A DNA stretch of 64,000 nucleotides from Dentipellis sp. KUC8613 (taxonomy: Eukaryota; Basidiomycota; Agaricomycetes; Russulales; Hericiaceae), in contig NSJX01000044.1 of NCBI GenBank assembly GCA_002286715.1, positions 16,930 to 80,929 on the forward strand. Direction: 5' to 3'. How positions within the stretch are numbered: position 1 is the first letter of the stretch; each line of letters starts with the position of its first letter. The position numbers and the translations under genes were made by a program. The notes beneath the pieces were generated by a model. It did not search any database. It was not told where the DNA came from and worked only from the letters and a program-made list of their open reading frames with translations. Positions 44,623-55,670 of the stretch are shown piece after piece.

Positions 44623-46393
44623 TCAGTAGTAATCCCGCTGCACATAGAGAACAAAAGACTGACCGGGATGGGATCCTGTATCGAACGCCGTCGCCAGCTG
44701 CCCTGATACCGGTTTCCTCCACCCGTTCCCTATGGCTATCCGCGGAAGGAAGATGGCCTTTATAGACCTCCCTCTGTGCCTTGTTCTCGGAATAGTATGT
44801 CTATGCCGATCGAAAGGAAATGGCTCGTCCATAATGAGATCTTTGTAGCCGCATCGCCGAGGTGACACAGACGGACTCCGGATACTTCGTACGACTAATG
44901 CGATTGACACAGTGAGAAATGTAAATGTGGTATTGGGGGGTATCGCAAGTTTGGTGGACACAAAGCAGTCGAAATTATAGGATGGCGACTTCGCCTCAGG
45001 AAAAAAGTACCACTTGAAATTACGCACGGCAAAAAGAAACTGTTTCGTCCAATGCCATCCGCCAAAGAAAGCTCGCTCAGAAGTATTCTCTGGGTCAGAA
45101 TAGGGTGGCCGTATACGAGCATGTTGCGCCGTTCTGGAATAAGACGCCTTGATCTTCCCAAACTCCTCGAGCGCCTCTTTCACCGTAGGTCGCGCATTGG
45201 GATCCGTCGTGGTCATAGAATCAATGAGGGGTAACAGCATGTCGAAGTACCCTTCGTATTCCTGGGTGCAGTTCAGAATTACATCGAAGGGAACGTGATG
45301 TTTTGCTCACATTCACAAGCATCTTTCGCAAAGTCTCTCCAGTAGAATACACATCTGCTTTGAAGGGATCGTATGGGGGTCGATCCTCTCCTACAGTCTC
45401 TGGCGCATGAATACTGGCTCTTGACCAGACGTCAATCAAGACACTGTCAAAAGGTTCAAATTTGATAGATTCTCCAAAATCAATCAGATAGTATCGGACG
45501 CCGCCGACCTGTGTTCGCGTTCGAACACTAGAGAGCGAACGACCACGCTTATCACGCGTGACGCTGTCGAAATGATATCCGTGGGGAAACATGCGACCAG
45601 CATCCATGAGGATGTTGGCTGGCGAGATATCTCTGAAACCAACACGATGAGTACGAGCATTTCGAGACGGAGGGCATCATACCTGTGTGCAATCCGGAGC
45701 TCGTGCAACCAAGCCAATCCCTGTTCGATAGTCAATCGTGAGACGAACCTATGACATGCTTCGCTTTTACCTCCAGTGTTTGAGAGACGAGGTCAAAGCC
45801 TTCGCCAATAGTATTGAAGGGTTCTTCGTGAGACATCAGCGTACGAAAGAAGGGGAGGACCAGGAAACAATGATCTGGTGCGCGTATAACATCGAGTACT
45901 GGAATCGCGTGGTTTCGTGGGTCATTTCGATATTCTGCCTGGGAGAGGAACTGCAGAATTGATAGCTCGGTGCTGTCCTCTGCTTGGCAGGTTACTCGCT
46001 TGAGACACACATGTCGACCATCGGATGTCCGAATCGCGTCTATGGTCGTAGACGCATTGATGCTCTATCCTTCTATCATGAGATCAAACGCTCTCGAAGG
46101 CGAGAACTGACTGTACGTACATCGTGCGCTATAGCGTCCTCCGCTTCCCTAAAGCCCATCTCTTTTCCTGTGGCCTTTGACTTCCACGAAGGCGTCCATC
46201 CTGGTCGAAAGCGCGGCCGAAGCATGTAACCTTGGCTTTGCAGCCACGGCTGAATCTTCGCCCACTGGCGTTCAGGCGTCCAGAGAATTGCCAGATAGTT
46301 GGCACGGCGTACAACCCAAGGGTTGACTTTTTCGTCCTCTTCTGGACCATCATCTGGCCAACCGGGCCAATCTGTGGTGCGTCGAGTATGCAT
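44623..46393 (-). CDS. Protein-kinase-like family member K4, with lost start and stop positions
   Basis: Exons 46393-46121, 46064-45771, 45720-45683, 45632-45311 and 45261-44623. The internal exons are the standard 294, 38 and 322 nt. Motifs are HVCLKRVTC, AHRDISPANILMD, YYLIDFGESI, HAPETVGE and ARPTVKEALEEF, all intact. Two ends are abnormal. Where K3 starts (ATGCCGAAG), K4 has GTGCCGAAG, so I place the start at the next ATG, seven codons on (MHTRRTTDWPGWP). Where the paralogues stop directly after the final KW, K4 has TAC and runs on for 128 residues to 44623. The added sequence overlaps DNA similar to the non-coding 3' flank of K3, so it is likely a stop-loss tail, not a domain. Predicted 521 residues. 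Confidence 0.82.
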
Positions 46394-47509
46394 TGCGGAT
46401 GTCTCCTTCGGCACGGTTCTGACAGTACTCGGGTCAATAAGAGTTCAGTAAGGTGTCCACGTCGGAGCGAAGCGAGACTCACTTGAGTATGGGGTTGACA
46501 GACCCGGAGTTGCGTACGAAGGTGGCCTTTTACACCAAAATGACACACAAGGAGCCCTAGATTCGTCGCTCGAAGCCATGGCGACAAAAGACAATAGGAT
46601 ACGTAGATAAGTCAGCAGATGCGACGTACATGAATGGCCCTGTTGCGTGAATAGCAGAACTCATGATGTGCATAGCTTTGTTCTAGGTAGTTGCTTCGAG
46701 ATGTTCAAGTCAATTGCCAGTGAATCGTCGAAGTCAATGAAACAGAAACTGCAGGAGAGCGAGCTCGGAATTTCGTCCATGGCGCGGACTGCAGGGCGGC
46801 CCGGGCGGCCCGGACCGCGGTGACCCTAACCTTGCAGCTGAGCGAATCAGCGGGCGCCGCGCGGTGCGTCTTGACTCTGGATTCTGAACCACCCTGGCGC
46901 TGCGACTTGACAATAGCAGCACGTATCCGTATCGACGCTTGGAAAGCTGCAGAACCGGAGATCGTCAAAACGTATCTATTCAAGCACTCCTGTAATGGTT
47001 CTGTCATTGAAGTTTCTATCCGAGCGATATTCTCAACCTCCCTCGCCCAGGAAGCCCTAGTCTACTCGGGGCTCAATCTATGTGAGAGTGACCGCGATCT
47101 TCTTTAATCAATTTATTACATATATATCAGTAATCAGATACCTGCATACCGAACGCTCCACGCTCTCCATCACAAGCTGCTGCATGGCCCAGCCTGTCAG
47201 ACGAAGAACACGAAGAATATGTCAGTAGCTTAGATGAATCGGACGGCGAAATCAACCCAAGGTTCTGCAGAATGAAACCCCAGCGGTTGGATATCTAGCC
47301 TCGACTGCAGATCTTCGAAGCGAAGGAGGAGCATGGGTATAGACGACTGTGAACTACGTGCGTGCGCCATAAATGCCTACCCCGGGATTGACTTCATGCC
47401 ATAGCAGAATAGCACAGATATCGAACTCTGATGCAGCTTAAATTCAAGAACAAACCGGCAACAAATGAATAAACTGACTCCATGATTTGTATCCTACGAG
47501 ATGACACTG
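46394..47509. other. Spacer between K4 and K5
   Basis: About 1.1 kb. Besides the kinase exon relic listed separately, there is an open frame on the plus strand at 46820-47107 without recognisable features. It should hold the K4 promoter and a probable K4 5' UTR intron (GTGAGT near 46480). Confidence 0.5.
47170..47345 (+). pseudogene. Decayed exon 1 of a kinase-family gene
   Basis: Read on the plus strand, the stretch gives AWPSLSDEEHEEY, then SDGEINPRF, KPQRLDI, a stop, and PRLQIFEA. This parallels exon 1 of the family (AWPGWPEDEP, the ESDNE region, ERQWLKIQPWLQ) with an in-frame TAG at about 47296 in place of the Trp-rich core. No other exons follow. It is evidence of a tenth copy, in the plus orientation between K4 and K5. 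The match is weak and rests on word order and spacing. Confidence 0.55.
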
Positions 47510-48904
47510 TCACCACTTCAAGTTAGAAATCGCAAATGCACACTGTTTCGTCCAATGCCAAGTATTGTGAAACATACGCTCCACATCGTTCTCGGGCTCT
47601 GCACGCCTGTGCCGTACCCGACCATGCAGAGCAGTCCGCGAGTACGAGCGCCTGATCGTGTGCAGCCGCTCCAACACTTCAGATGCGGTGAGGCGTCTGT
47701 CTGGATCGTCTTTCGTCATGGCCTCAAACAGAGGTAATAACGTATCCAGATATCCAGCATATTCCTATCACAGTAGTAAGGGCTCAGATCGTTGAGCAGG
47801 GATTGCTTTCTCACATTTACAGATAACTCTTTCATAGATTCTCCCATGGCGAAGATATCAGCCTTGAAAGGATCATATGGCGGCCTATTCTTATAGAGGG
47901 TCTCAGGAGCATGAACGGTCGCCTTGGACCAGACGTCTATGAGAACGGATTCAGTGGGTCCAAATTTTATGGACTCCCCGAAATCGATGATGTAATACTT
48001 GACACCGCCGACTTGCGTTCGAGTTCGGAGGCCAGAAAATATGTGGCCGCGCGCATCTTCGAAGTAACCATCCATATGAAAGCCGCGGGGGAAAATGCGG
48101 TCGCCGTCCATCAATATGTTCGCGATAGAGCAGTCTCTACAAGCAAAATCACTTTCGGTAGAAGGAAAACACGATATGGAACCACACACCTGTGCGCGAT
48201 TCTGAGTTCGTGTAAGTACTGAATTCCCTGTCCGTCATGTTGTCAGCTAAGAATGCAGAAAATTTCTCCGAATATTCACCTCGAGCGCTTGCTGCACCAT
48301 GTCAAAAACTTCACCGACTGTATTGAAAGGAGGCTCGTGGTACATCAGTGGTCGACAGAACGGAAAGACCATAAAGCAATGATCCGGAGCTCGAATCACG
48401 TCGAGAAGGGGGATGGAATGATTTCTCGAGTCCTTGCGCTGTTCGTCTTGGGAAAGGAATTCGGTGATGGCGACCTCGGTACTGTCTTCGGCTCTGCTCG
48501 GTATACGCTTGAGACATACGTGACGGCTGTCAGAGATCCTGATGGCATCGATTGTTACTTCAGAACCAGCATCCTCCGTCACCTTGTCAGACCAGCGATA
48601 GTGAAAGAGCAGGTGTGATTCCACATACCACATGTCGAATAGCATCTTCACATTGCTGAACCTGCACCTCTCCCTCTCCCTTCCAGGACGGGACCCACCC
48701 CGGACGAAAGCGAGGTCGCAGCATGTAACCTTTGCTTTGCAACCACGGCTGAATCTTCGCCCACTGACGCTCTACTCTGTGAAGCCTTGCCCGAGAGTCG
48801 CTTATCGGCTCGTCAATAACTCGCTTGTCGTGCTCAAGATATGGCTCGTTGGTTGGCCAGCCGGGCCACATGACGACTTCCGGTGAAGGGCGTGGCGTAT
48901 CCAT
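47510..48904 (-). CDS. Protein-kinase-like family member K5
   Basis: Exons 48904-48629, 48573-48280, 48227-48190, 48136-47815 and 47764-47510 (276, 294, 38, 322, 255 nt) give 394 codons. N-terminal region: VMWPGWPTNEPYLEHD and ERQWAKIQPWLQSKGYMLR. Kinase motifs: HVCLKRIPS, AHRDCSIANILMD, YYIIDFGESI, HAPETLYKN. The final lobe reads DRRLTASEVLERL. The frame is open upstream to an ATG at 48976, but that stretch has a splice donor (CAGGTGAGC) and a matching acceptor just before the chosen ATG, so I read it as a 5' UTR intron. It groups with K1 (DAGSEVTIDA after intron 1; HRDCSI). Its upstream spacer is the duplicate of that before K2. Confidence 0.88.
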
Positions 48905-50076
48905 AGCGCCTATAGCTTTCGGTAAGCGGCACGATGATGCATCAATAGGAGAGAATACGGTCACAGTCATGCTCACCTGAGTTCAGTGTCCAACTTGCGA
49001 CGTTGTGCAGGTGGTATTGCAGTAAGCAACAAGCTTGACAACGGGCGTAGCGACATGTTCAAAAAACAATAACGGCCTTGTTGAGGAGGCGCTGGGTCAC
49101 AATCAGTCCCAGGCGCGCCAGCTTCCAGCATGTGCCACGCGCTCGGATCCAGGGCCGTACAGCCGGTGCCTATTACCTAACCGGGAACGCGGTGTCGCTT
49201 AAATTCTCTCGCGTCCCGCCGTCACCAGTAGTGACCGACTTGGGTCCCCTTGTTCTCTGCGTTCCGCCAGGGCCCCCCGCGATTTCGCGGACGTAACCAG
49301 GAAACTCGCACATCCCTAGAGGAACTATATGGCGGCTAATTCATGGTTACAAGTGACAGTGGCGCTGTGCCGAGCGGGATCTCCGTGACGGCTGTTTGGG
49401 ATTGCATCGGAATACGGTTCCGTCGTCGAGCTTCTTCGACATGCACCGAGCGTGTCGGGAGGTGCGCTGTCTTTTGTCTCCGCTCTTAAAAAAAACATGC
49501 TGAATGATGCGAGAAATAGGGCAGCTATCGATATATCGTAGCTTCTCTCGCGGGCACGATAGCAACCTGCGGAAGAGATTCTATGGAGTTTCTACGCCAG
49601 TGTAGAGAAACTTGGGATCGGCCGACGACGAAACGCTACTGGTAACATAGCATGTGGCCGATCCCGCACCTTGCTCGACTGTCGTTTCGCTGTCTACACA
49701 TGGATGTATATCGAGGGTCAGCTCCTTCCGAATGCTGTCGCCCTAACACCACTGCCGGTTTCGTTCCCCGTTTTTTATGGAATCGGATGGCGTGTCAGCC
49801 GATATAGCCAGTGACGCAGAAGATCAGAGTAGCCTCGCGGCTTATGAGATCAGTATGAAGTCATGTCCTTGAACCTCTTCTTAATTTCCGATACTGACTT
49901 GAGCTCAGGAATCTTTCTCGTCGGCATCGGCGTCTTGGTTCGACGTGGGCGCGCTACTTGGTTTCTAATTAGATAGGATTGGGTCGTAGATAATTACTTT
50001 GTAACACTAGGAACTTTCTGATATACCCTCTACAAAAGCGATATGCCGAAGCTTGCAAGCATCGAAAGCACCGAGC
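48905..50076. repeat. Array spacer, second copy
   Basis: The K6-K5 spacer. Its blocks at 49145-49207, 49328-49460, 49465-49590 and 49600-49790 are collinear with the K3-K2 spacer at 39658-40470, in the same orientation. It contains an A-rich run near 49488-49496. No gene is seen. Confidence 0.75.
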
Positions 50077-51486
50077 CTACCATTTGAGGCCCTGGACTGC
50101 AAAAACTAGCTGCCTAGTCCAATGCCAACCGGAAATGAAGACTCGCCCGAGAGCGCTCGCTCGCTCGGACGAACTTCCTTCCACCCGAACATGCAATGCT
50201 GTCCTGGAGTACGATGACCTGATCTTGCAGAACTGCTCCATTGCCTCCGTAATAGTAGGCCGCGCATTCGGATCCTTCGCTGTCATGACGTTGATGAGCG
50301 GCACTAGCATATCAAAGTGCCCTTTATACCCCTGGCGGGTGTTAACAGCATTTTCAGACACAACGGAACAGTTCACTCACATCGACGAGAATCTTACGAT
50401 ATGTATTCCCCATAGTGTAGATATCTGCTTTGAATGGGTCATACGGAGGCCGGATTTCTCCTAACGTTTCGGGGGCATGAATGCAAGCCTTTGACCGGAC
50501 GTCAATGAGGACACTGTCCGAAGGCTCAAACTTCATAGCTTCGCCAAAATCGATGAGACAGTATCTGACCCCGCCAATCTGCGTCCGTGTGCGGACTTTC
50601 GAGATTCGTCGCCCGCGCATATCGAACTGCGCGTTGTCCAAGTGAAACCCGTGCGGAAACATTCGGGCAGCATCCATGAGGATATTTGCAGCCGAGAGAT
50701 CTCTGAGGCGATTTCCGGTGAGCACGTGTACCCCGAAACGTACGCAGTAATACGCACCTATGAGCAATTCGAAGTTCGTGTAAGTACGCAAGTCCCTAGT
50801 CGCGGGTTAGCTATGCAACAGCGTGAAGACGCGCTTTGAATCACCTCTAGCGTTTGAAATACCAGATCAAACCCTTCGCCCACAGTATCTAAGCGTCCCT
50901 TGCGAGATACCAGCGTACGATAGAAAGGGAGCACTAAGAAGCAATGGTCCGGAGCTCGGATAACGTCAAGGAGGGGTATCGCGTGATTCCGTGCATCCTT
51001 CCGTTGTTTTGGCTGAGAGAGAAATTGGGTAATTGACAGCTCTGTACTATCTTCTGCTCGACAAGGTATCCGTTTGAGGCAGACTTGAAGACCGTCCGAT
51101 ATCCTCAACGCATCGATGGTCGTTGCTGCGTAGACGTTCTATGCAGTTACGATAGACTCGACTCAGAGCAACTTCCGACAATGAGTAGGAATAGAACTCA
51201 CCTCATGCGGAATGGAGTCCTCTCTTGTCTCCACGTCGAATCCCTTCTCGGCTGTCTCTACTTGCCAAGAGGGAACCCAGCCTGGCCTGAACCGCGGCCG
51301 AAGCAAGTAGCCTTGACTTCGCAGCCACGGTTGGATTTTCTTCCACTGACGTTCGGTCCTGCGAAGCCTTGCACGATCTAGCTCACGTTCGACAGCAGGA
51401 GGATTGATATCCTCTTCCAGATATGGCTCGTCTTCCGGCCAGCCAGGCCACGCAACGACCTCTGGAGGGCAGTATGGGGCATTCAT
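50077..51486 (-). CDS. Protein-kinase-like family member K6
   Basis: Exons 51486-51202, 51138-50845, 50795-50758, 50702-50381 and 50331-50077 (285, 294, 38, 322, 255 nt) give 397 codons. N-terminal region: VVAWPGWPEDEPYLEED and ERQWKKIQPWLRSQGYLLR. Kinase motifs: QVCLKRIPC, AHRDLSAANILMD, RYCLIDFGEAM, HAPETLGE, ARPTITEAMEQF. It ends QGLKW. It pairs with K3. Upstream it shares a promoter module with K8 and K9. The 15-nt first exon that starts those genes is still visible at 51581-51567, but its ATG has become GCA (GCAGCCTCTGAAAAG), so translation should begin at the internal Met at 51486. Confidence 0.87.
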
Positions 51487-51566
51487 GTGTAGCGTACTAG
51501 AGCGCTGGTAGCGATATGGTGGCACATCAGTTGGAAGACAGGATAGGTATTGGCAACAATTATCAC

Positions 51567-51581
51567 CTTTTCAGAGGCTGC
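51567..51581 (-). pseudogene. Relic 15-nt first coding exon of K6 without its ATG
   Basis: GCA GCC TCT GAA AAG followed by a GT donor aligns with the 15-nt first exons of K8 (ATG ACC TCT GAT AAG) and K9 (ATG ACC AGT GAG AAG). The acceptor at 51505 joins it in frame to K6, so the exon may still be transcribed as 5' UTR. Confidence 0.7.
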
Positions 51582-51654
51582 GAAGCCCGAGTCACAGTCT
51601 TTGATCGACATTATGGCCGACGATAGGTTGGATGGGGGTTGATAGGGACTCGCA

Positions 51655-51860
51655 GGTTAATATGAGCTTAGGTGCTGATTCCCTAGCAACGGCAAGCCTT
51701 AGAGTCCTATTGTTCAGGCGCTGTACACTTGTTCCAGAAATAGACTGGCGAGCAATGGAGGACATGGTCGTATAGGACTATTTCATATGGAGGTAGCGAG
51801 CGGCGAGCAAGGCTAAAGACGTGCTGCGAGCGCGCTGCGGTTGCTGGCGTCAAGTTCGCG
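51655..51860 (-). promoter_or_regulatory. Shared upstream module, K6 copy
   Basis: Three boxes read on the plus strand: CCCTAGCAACGGC (51681-51693), CCTATTGTTCAGGC (51706-51719) and GCTGCGGTTGCTGGCG (about 51834-51849). The same boxes in the same order occur before K8 and K9. It is likely the promoter of this subgroup. Confidence 0.65.
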
Positions 51861-52464
51861 TTCCTGAACACAAAGTTGAGCATGATATGCGCATCTTAAT
51901 GGTTGCTTGCCTCTTACATACTCAATCGAAAGCATGGCGATGATGCATACGTAGAAGGGTATGAAGTGATGCTTTGAGATGAAGGCATTCAGGCGGACTG
52001 GAAAGTCGAAGTCAAGGAAATTGGACTCGAGCCACCATGCCCAGTCGCGCGGCCCGGCGGCCCGAAGTGACGAGGGAGTTACCAACAGCCGCCTCGTCTC
52101 AAACGTATATCAGGCAGTGAGGAGGACAACGCCAGACACTATAATCGTCCTACCGGGAGCCTCTCTATTGAAGCGAAAAACATAAGAACACAAGAAATTC
52201 CGCATAACTTTCGCTGAACGAACTCATGACCATCCCATGCGTCGAGCTCTACGTCGTTGCATACAACAGAGGTTCTGATCCTGGTCCCGAGAGCGGCGAA
52301 GACCATGCATGCCTTCAAATCTGCCATCAAACGAGAAAATATCTGTTTGCACGATATGCAATTTTCTCCCGACATAGTAGCTGCAGCCTGCTGTATCTAC
52401 GTATGCGGAGATGTATTTTGATGGCGCACAAAGCTCAAACGTATGTACAACGCGCACCCATTCG

Positions 52465-53585
52465 TTACGCTGTGAGCATCGATCCCATATCAAGAGCAAA
52501 CGATGGCTCCATCTCGACCGAGAACCCGGGATCGAATTCCTAAGGATCAAGTTAGCCCCCATGCGGCAAAAGCAGTGGACTCTACCGACCTCGTCCCCAA
52601 TATCGCTCATCGTATCTCCATAGGCTGTCCCGTAGATTGATGGCCCCTCCGAGTCGTTCGAGACCATGCTCGCTCGTTCGACGTCCAGGTCCAATGTCCG
52701 AGCACCCCTCGCGCTGATTTCTGTGGCTTCACGCAACATATTCTCAGCGGCCGTAATTGAGCGATGATTCTGTAAGATAATCTACTCAGAAGCTTTCTTT
52801 CTCTGTTCATAAAAGTTTGACTGACTTTGGAATTCGGTTCCCCCGCCAGCGCGTCTTCTGTAATTTCTCCGGAGAGGAACATCAGCAACCTCGCGCGAAT
52901 GCCTTCGTATTCCTATCGAACATCCAGACAGGTGAGTCAATGATATCTCACGAGACGTGAACAGCGAATACAACGTACCAATAAGTCTTTGTCATCGGCC
53001 CGGTCGATTCCGTCGAGGAGCTTCCGTAGGGCATCGATGGTTGTCTTCGTTGGCACGATACTTTCTAACTCTTCCAGGTGATTCTGCTGTGCCATTGCTC
53101 TTTTGGAGTGAAAGTTTGCGGTCTAAGAATGTGCGTCCGTAAAAATATAATGAACAATTCTGCGACCGACTGACCTGGATCTCATCCATGATCGTGGTGA
53201 TCCTGTTCCGTATCTTTCGGATATTTGTCCTCACTGTCCAGAACTGATAGAACCGCTGCGCCTCAGTGAGTTCCAAGAACCACTCTCTGAACTTGTTGTG
53301 GTCGTCGTAGAGACTGAAAATACGAAGCATCAACTGAAGTGATGTACGGGCAGGAAATGAGGTTTCGTACTCAACGATCATCCCCTTTATTCTAGCCCAC
53401 TCTTTCGCATCGCGGTATTTCCGCAAAGGAATAGCAGCGGCAATCGAATCGTCAATTCCGTCAAGGCTCTCCTTCAGTTGCTTCACTTTGTGGCCGTTGA
53501 ACTGCCTGGCGACAGCATGGCTTGAGCGCGTCGCTAGCGAGATAGCCCTCTCGACCATGAGCACCGGGTCGATCATCACAACCAT
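52465..53585 (-). CDS. Helical protein H2, paralogue of H1
   Basis: Six exons (53585-53371, 53313-53175, 53122-52979, 52912-52826, 52769-52590, 52539-52465) give 279 codons. Exon 2 is 139 nt, as in H1, and the first intron interrupts a Glu/Asp codon at the same place (GA|G in H1, GA|T in H2). Parallel motifs: GHKVKQLKESLDGIDDSIAA, KFREWFLELTEAQRFYQFW, RTNIRKIRNRITTIMDEIQ, NFHSKRAMAQQNHLEELE, then a Ser/Asp-rich tail ending SFALDMGSMLTA. The donor of intron 5 (GTCGGT) is non-standard but is the one that keeps phase with the H1 end. Family not recognised; predicted all-helical. Head-to-head with K7 across 668 bp. Confidence 0.72.
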
Positions 53586-54253
53586 AACGCGATGTCAGAA
53601 GAATGGAAAACGTGAAGTAGGAGTGTCTGTGAGGTTATAGATGGTTTCTTGAATATTCTCATCTGCCAGCACAGTAGGTGAATTTATACCGCCGAAGTAG
53701 ACGCTACCAGATGCTCGCACCTTCATTTCCCATCCGTACTGCAGAATAGGAACAAGGCAAGTATTTTTCTGGAGAGCGCCTGATGAGATCGATGAGCTGC
53801 GCAACTTCTACCAGCGAAGAGAGCAACGGGGTGTCAAACAATAAGGGACAATTACGGATGCAGGCCGTTGCCAGGCTCCAGGATACGAGGAACGGCGAAG
53901 TTCTCTATCAGTATCATCGCAGTATGACTATTATATCATCGCCATGAAGGGAACAATAGCAGCAACGGAAAAGGTGATGGAGAAACGAACATGGCAAGAG
54001 ACTCGGGCGCGCGCGGACTTTGGGTGGCGGTGACGGCACGCGTCCCGGGAGCCGGCGGGCGCCTAGGCAACGGCCACATGGGAGCTCTCTTGTTCGACTT
54101 CGTCCATGCTAACCACTCTGTCCTTCTTGCTCAGTGATTCAAGGCTTACCTCTGCAGGTTTGAGGTAAGTCTGACTACCACTCCTTTTTATCTTACTCTT
54201 CTTATCTTACTAATGTATCGTTTGCATCGTGGCCAGTCACTGCAGGCTCAGGG
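53586..54253. promoter_or_regulatory. Divergent intergenic region, H2 and K7
   Basis: The 668 bp between the H2 start (minus) and the K7 start (plus). A 5' UTR intron of K7 probably runs from GTAAGT near 54163 to CCAG near 54236. The layout mirrors the K3/H1 pair. Confidence 0.55.
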
Positions 54254-55670
54254 ATGGCAAAGTCGTCGCTCCCAGGCCCTGCGCGAGATCTCGCTTGGCC
54301 CGGCTGGCCAGACGACGAACCAGAACTAGACTACGACAAGCGGACCATACGGCTACCAAAGACTGAGTCTAGGGCGAGACTGTACAGACCAGAGCGTCAA
54401 TGGGTGAAGATTCAGCCTTGGCTTCAAAGTCAGGGATACATGTTACGACCCCGCTTTCGCCCAGGATGGAATCCATCGTGGCAAGGAAAGAAAGGAGTAG
54501 ATATAGACTGGTGCGAGGATGCTATTGAACATACTGTACGCGTCATCGCGTGTTTCATTTGCTGTCCCATGGATTTATGCATTGTATCCAGAGCTCTGGT
54601 GCGGAAGTGGCGATTGACGCTGTCAGGATATCCGACGGCCGTCACGTATGTCTCAAGCGCATACCGTGTCGAGCCGAAGACAGTACAGAAGTCGCTATCA
54701 CGCAATTCCTCTCTCAGGATGAACAGCGCAAGAACCCACGAAACCACGCGATCCCCCTGCTCGATCTAATTCGGGCTCCCGACCATTGTTTCATGGTTCT
54801 TCCCTTCTGCCGAAATCTGATATCCTCCACGCCACCTTTTGAAACCGTTGGAGAGGCCTTTGATCTCGTGGAACAAGCGTTGGAGGTGAGCCCATTGTTC
54901 TGATTCGATTTTCGCTGACAATACGGCACGCAGGGTCTTGAATATCTGCATGAACTGAGGATCGCTCATAGGTGATCATTCACCTATCGGAGCTCATCGT
55001 AATCTGTACACTGAATAAGCGGCGCCGTAGAGACTTCACCATTACGAACATCATGATGGACGCCGACCGCATCTTTCCTCGGGGGTTTCACATGGACAAC
55101 AATTACCAGGATGCATGCGGGCGTGAGATATCTGGCGTCCGTTCCCGGACGCGGGTCGGTGGAGTCAGATACTATATCATCGACTTTGGGGAGTCCATGA
55201 AATTCGGGCCTGACGACTCCGTCCTCATCGACGCGTGGTCCAAGGCAGGTATCCATGCGCCGGAAACCTTGGGACCTGACAGGCCTCCGTACGATCCTTT
55301 CAAAGCTGACATCTATACCATGGGATACTCCCTCAAATACTTGACAGTCAAGGTAAGCGAGTATTCACCGCGTACTCTATAGCGTAGCTGATCGCCATAA
55401 CAGGACTACGGCGGGTATCTTGACTCGCTGTCGCCACTGTTCGATGCCATGATGGCGGAGGACCCTGCTGAGCGCCCTGCCGCAGCCGTAGCCCTGGAAC
55501 AGTTCCGCGCGATCAAGCGATCGTACTCAAGGGCGGCACTGCACGCTCGCATTCGCCTCGACAAGCCTGGATTGAGGTCTGAAGCGGAGAACAGCGTGCA
55601 ACGAACATTTCGCAACACTTGGCATTGGTCCAAACAGTTTATCTACGCCATTGTGAATCTCAAGTGGTAG
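54254..55670 (+). CDS. Protein-kinase-like family member K7
   Basis: Exons 54254-54535, 54592-54885, 54934-54971, 55031-55352 and 55404-55670 (282, 294, 38, 322, 267 nt) give 400 codons. N-terminal region: LAWPGWPDDEPELDYD and ERQWVKIQPWLQSQGYMLR. Kinase motifs: HVCLKRIPC, AHRDFTITNIMMD, YYIIDFGESM, HAPETLGPD, ERPAAAVALEQF. The last exon is 12 nt longer than in most paralogues, as in K8, its nearest relative. The HRD loop reads DFTITN, still with Asp and Asn. It is one of only two plus-strand kinases in the array and is divergent from H2. Confidence 0.88.

Noticed and set aside
46820..47107. 95-residue open frame in the K4-K5 spacer
   Set aside because: No recognisable motif and no counterpart in the other array spacers.
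48905..48976. N-terminal extension of K5 to the ATG at 48976
   Set aside because: The stretch has a splice donor and acceptor at the ends expected of a 5' UTR intron, and K2, K3 and K7 have similar 5' UTR introns.
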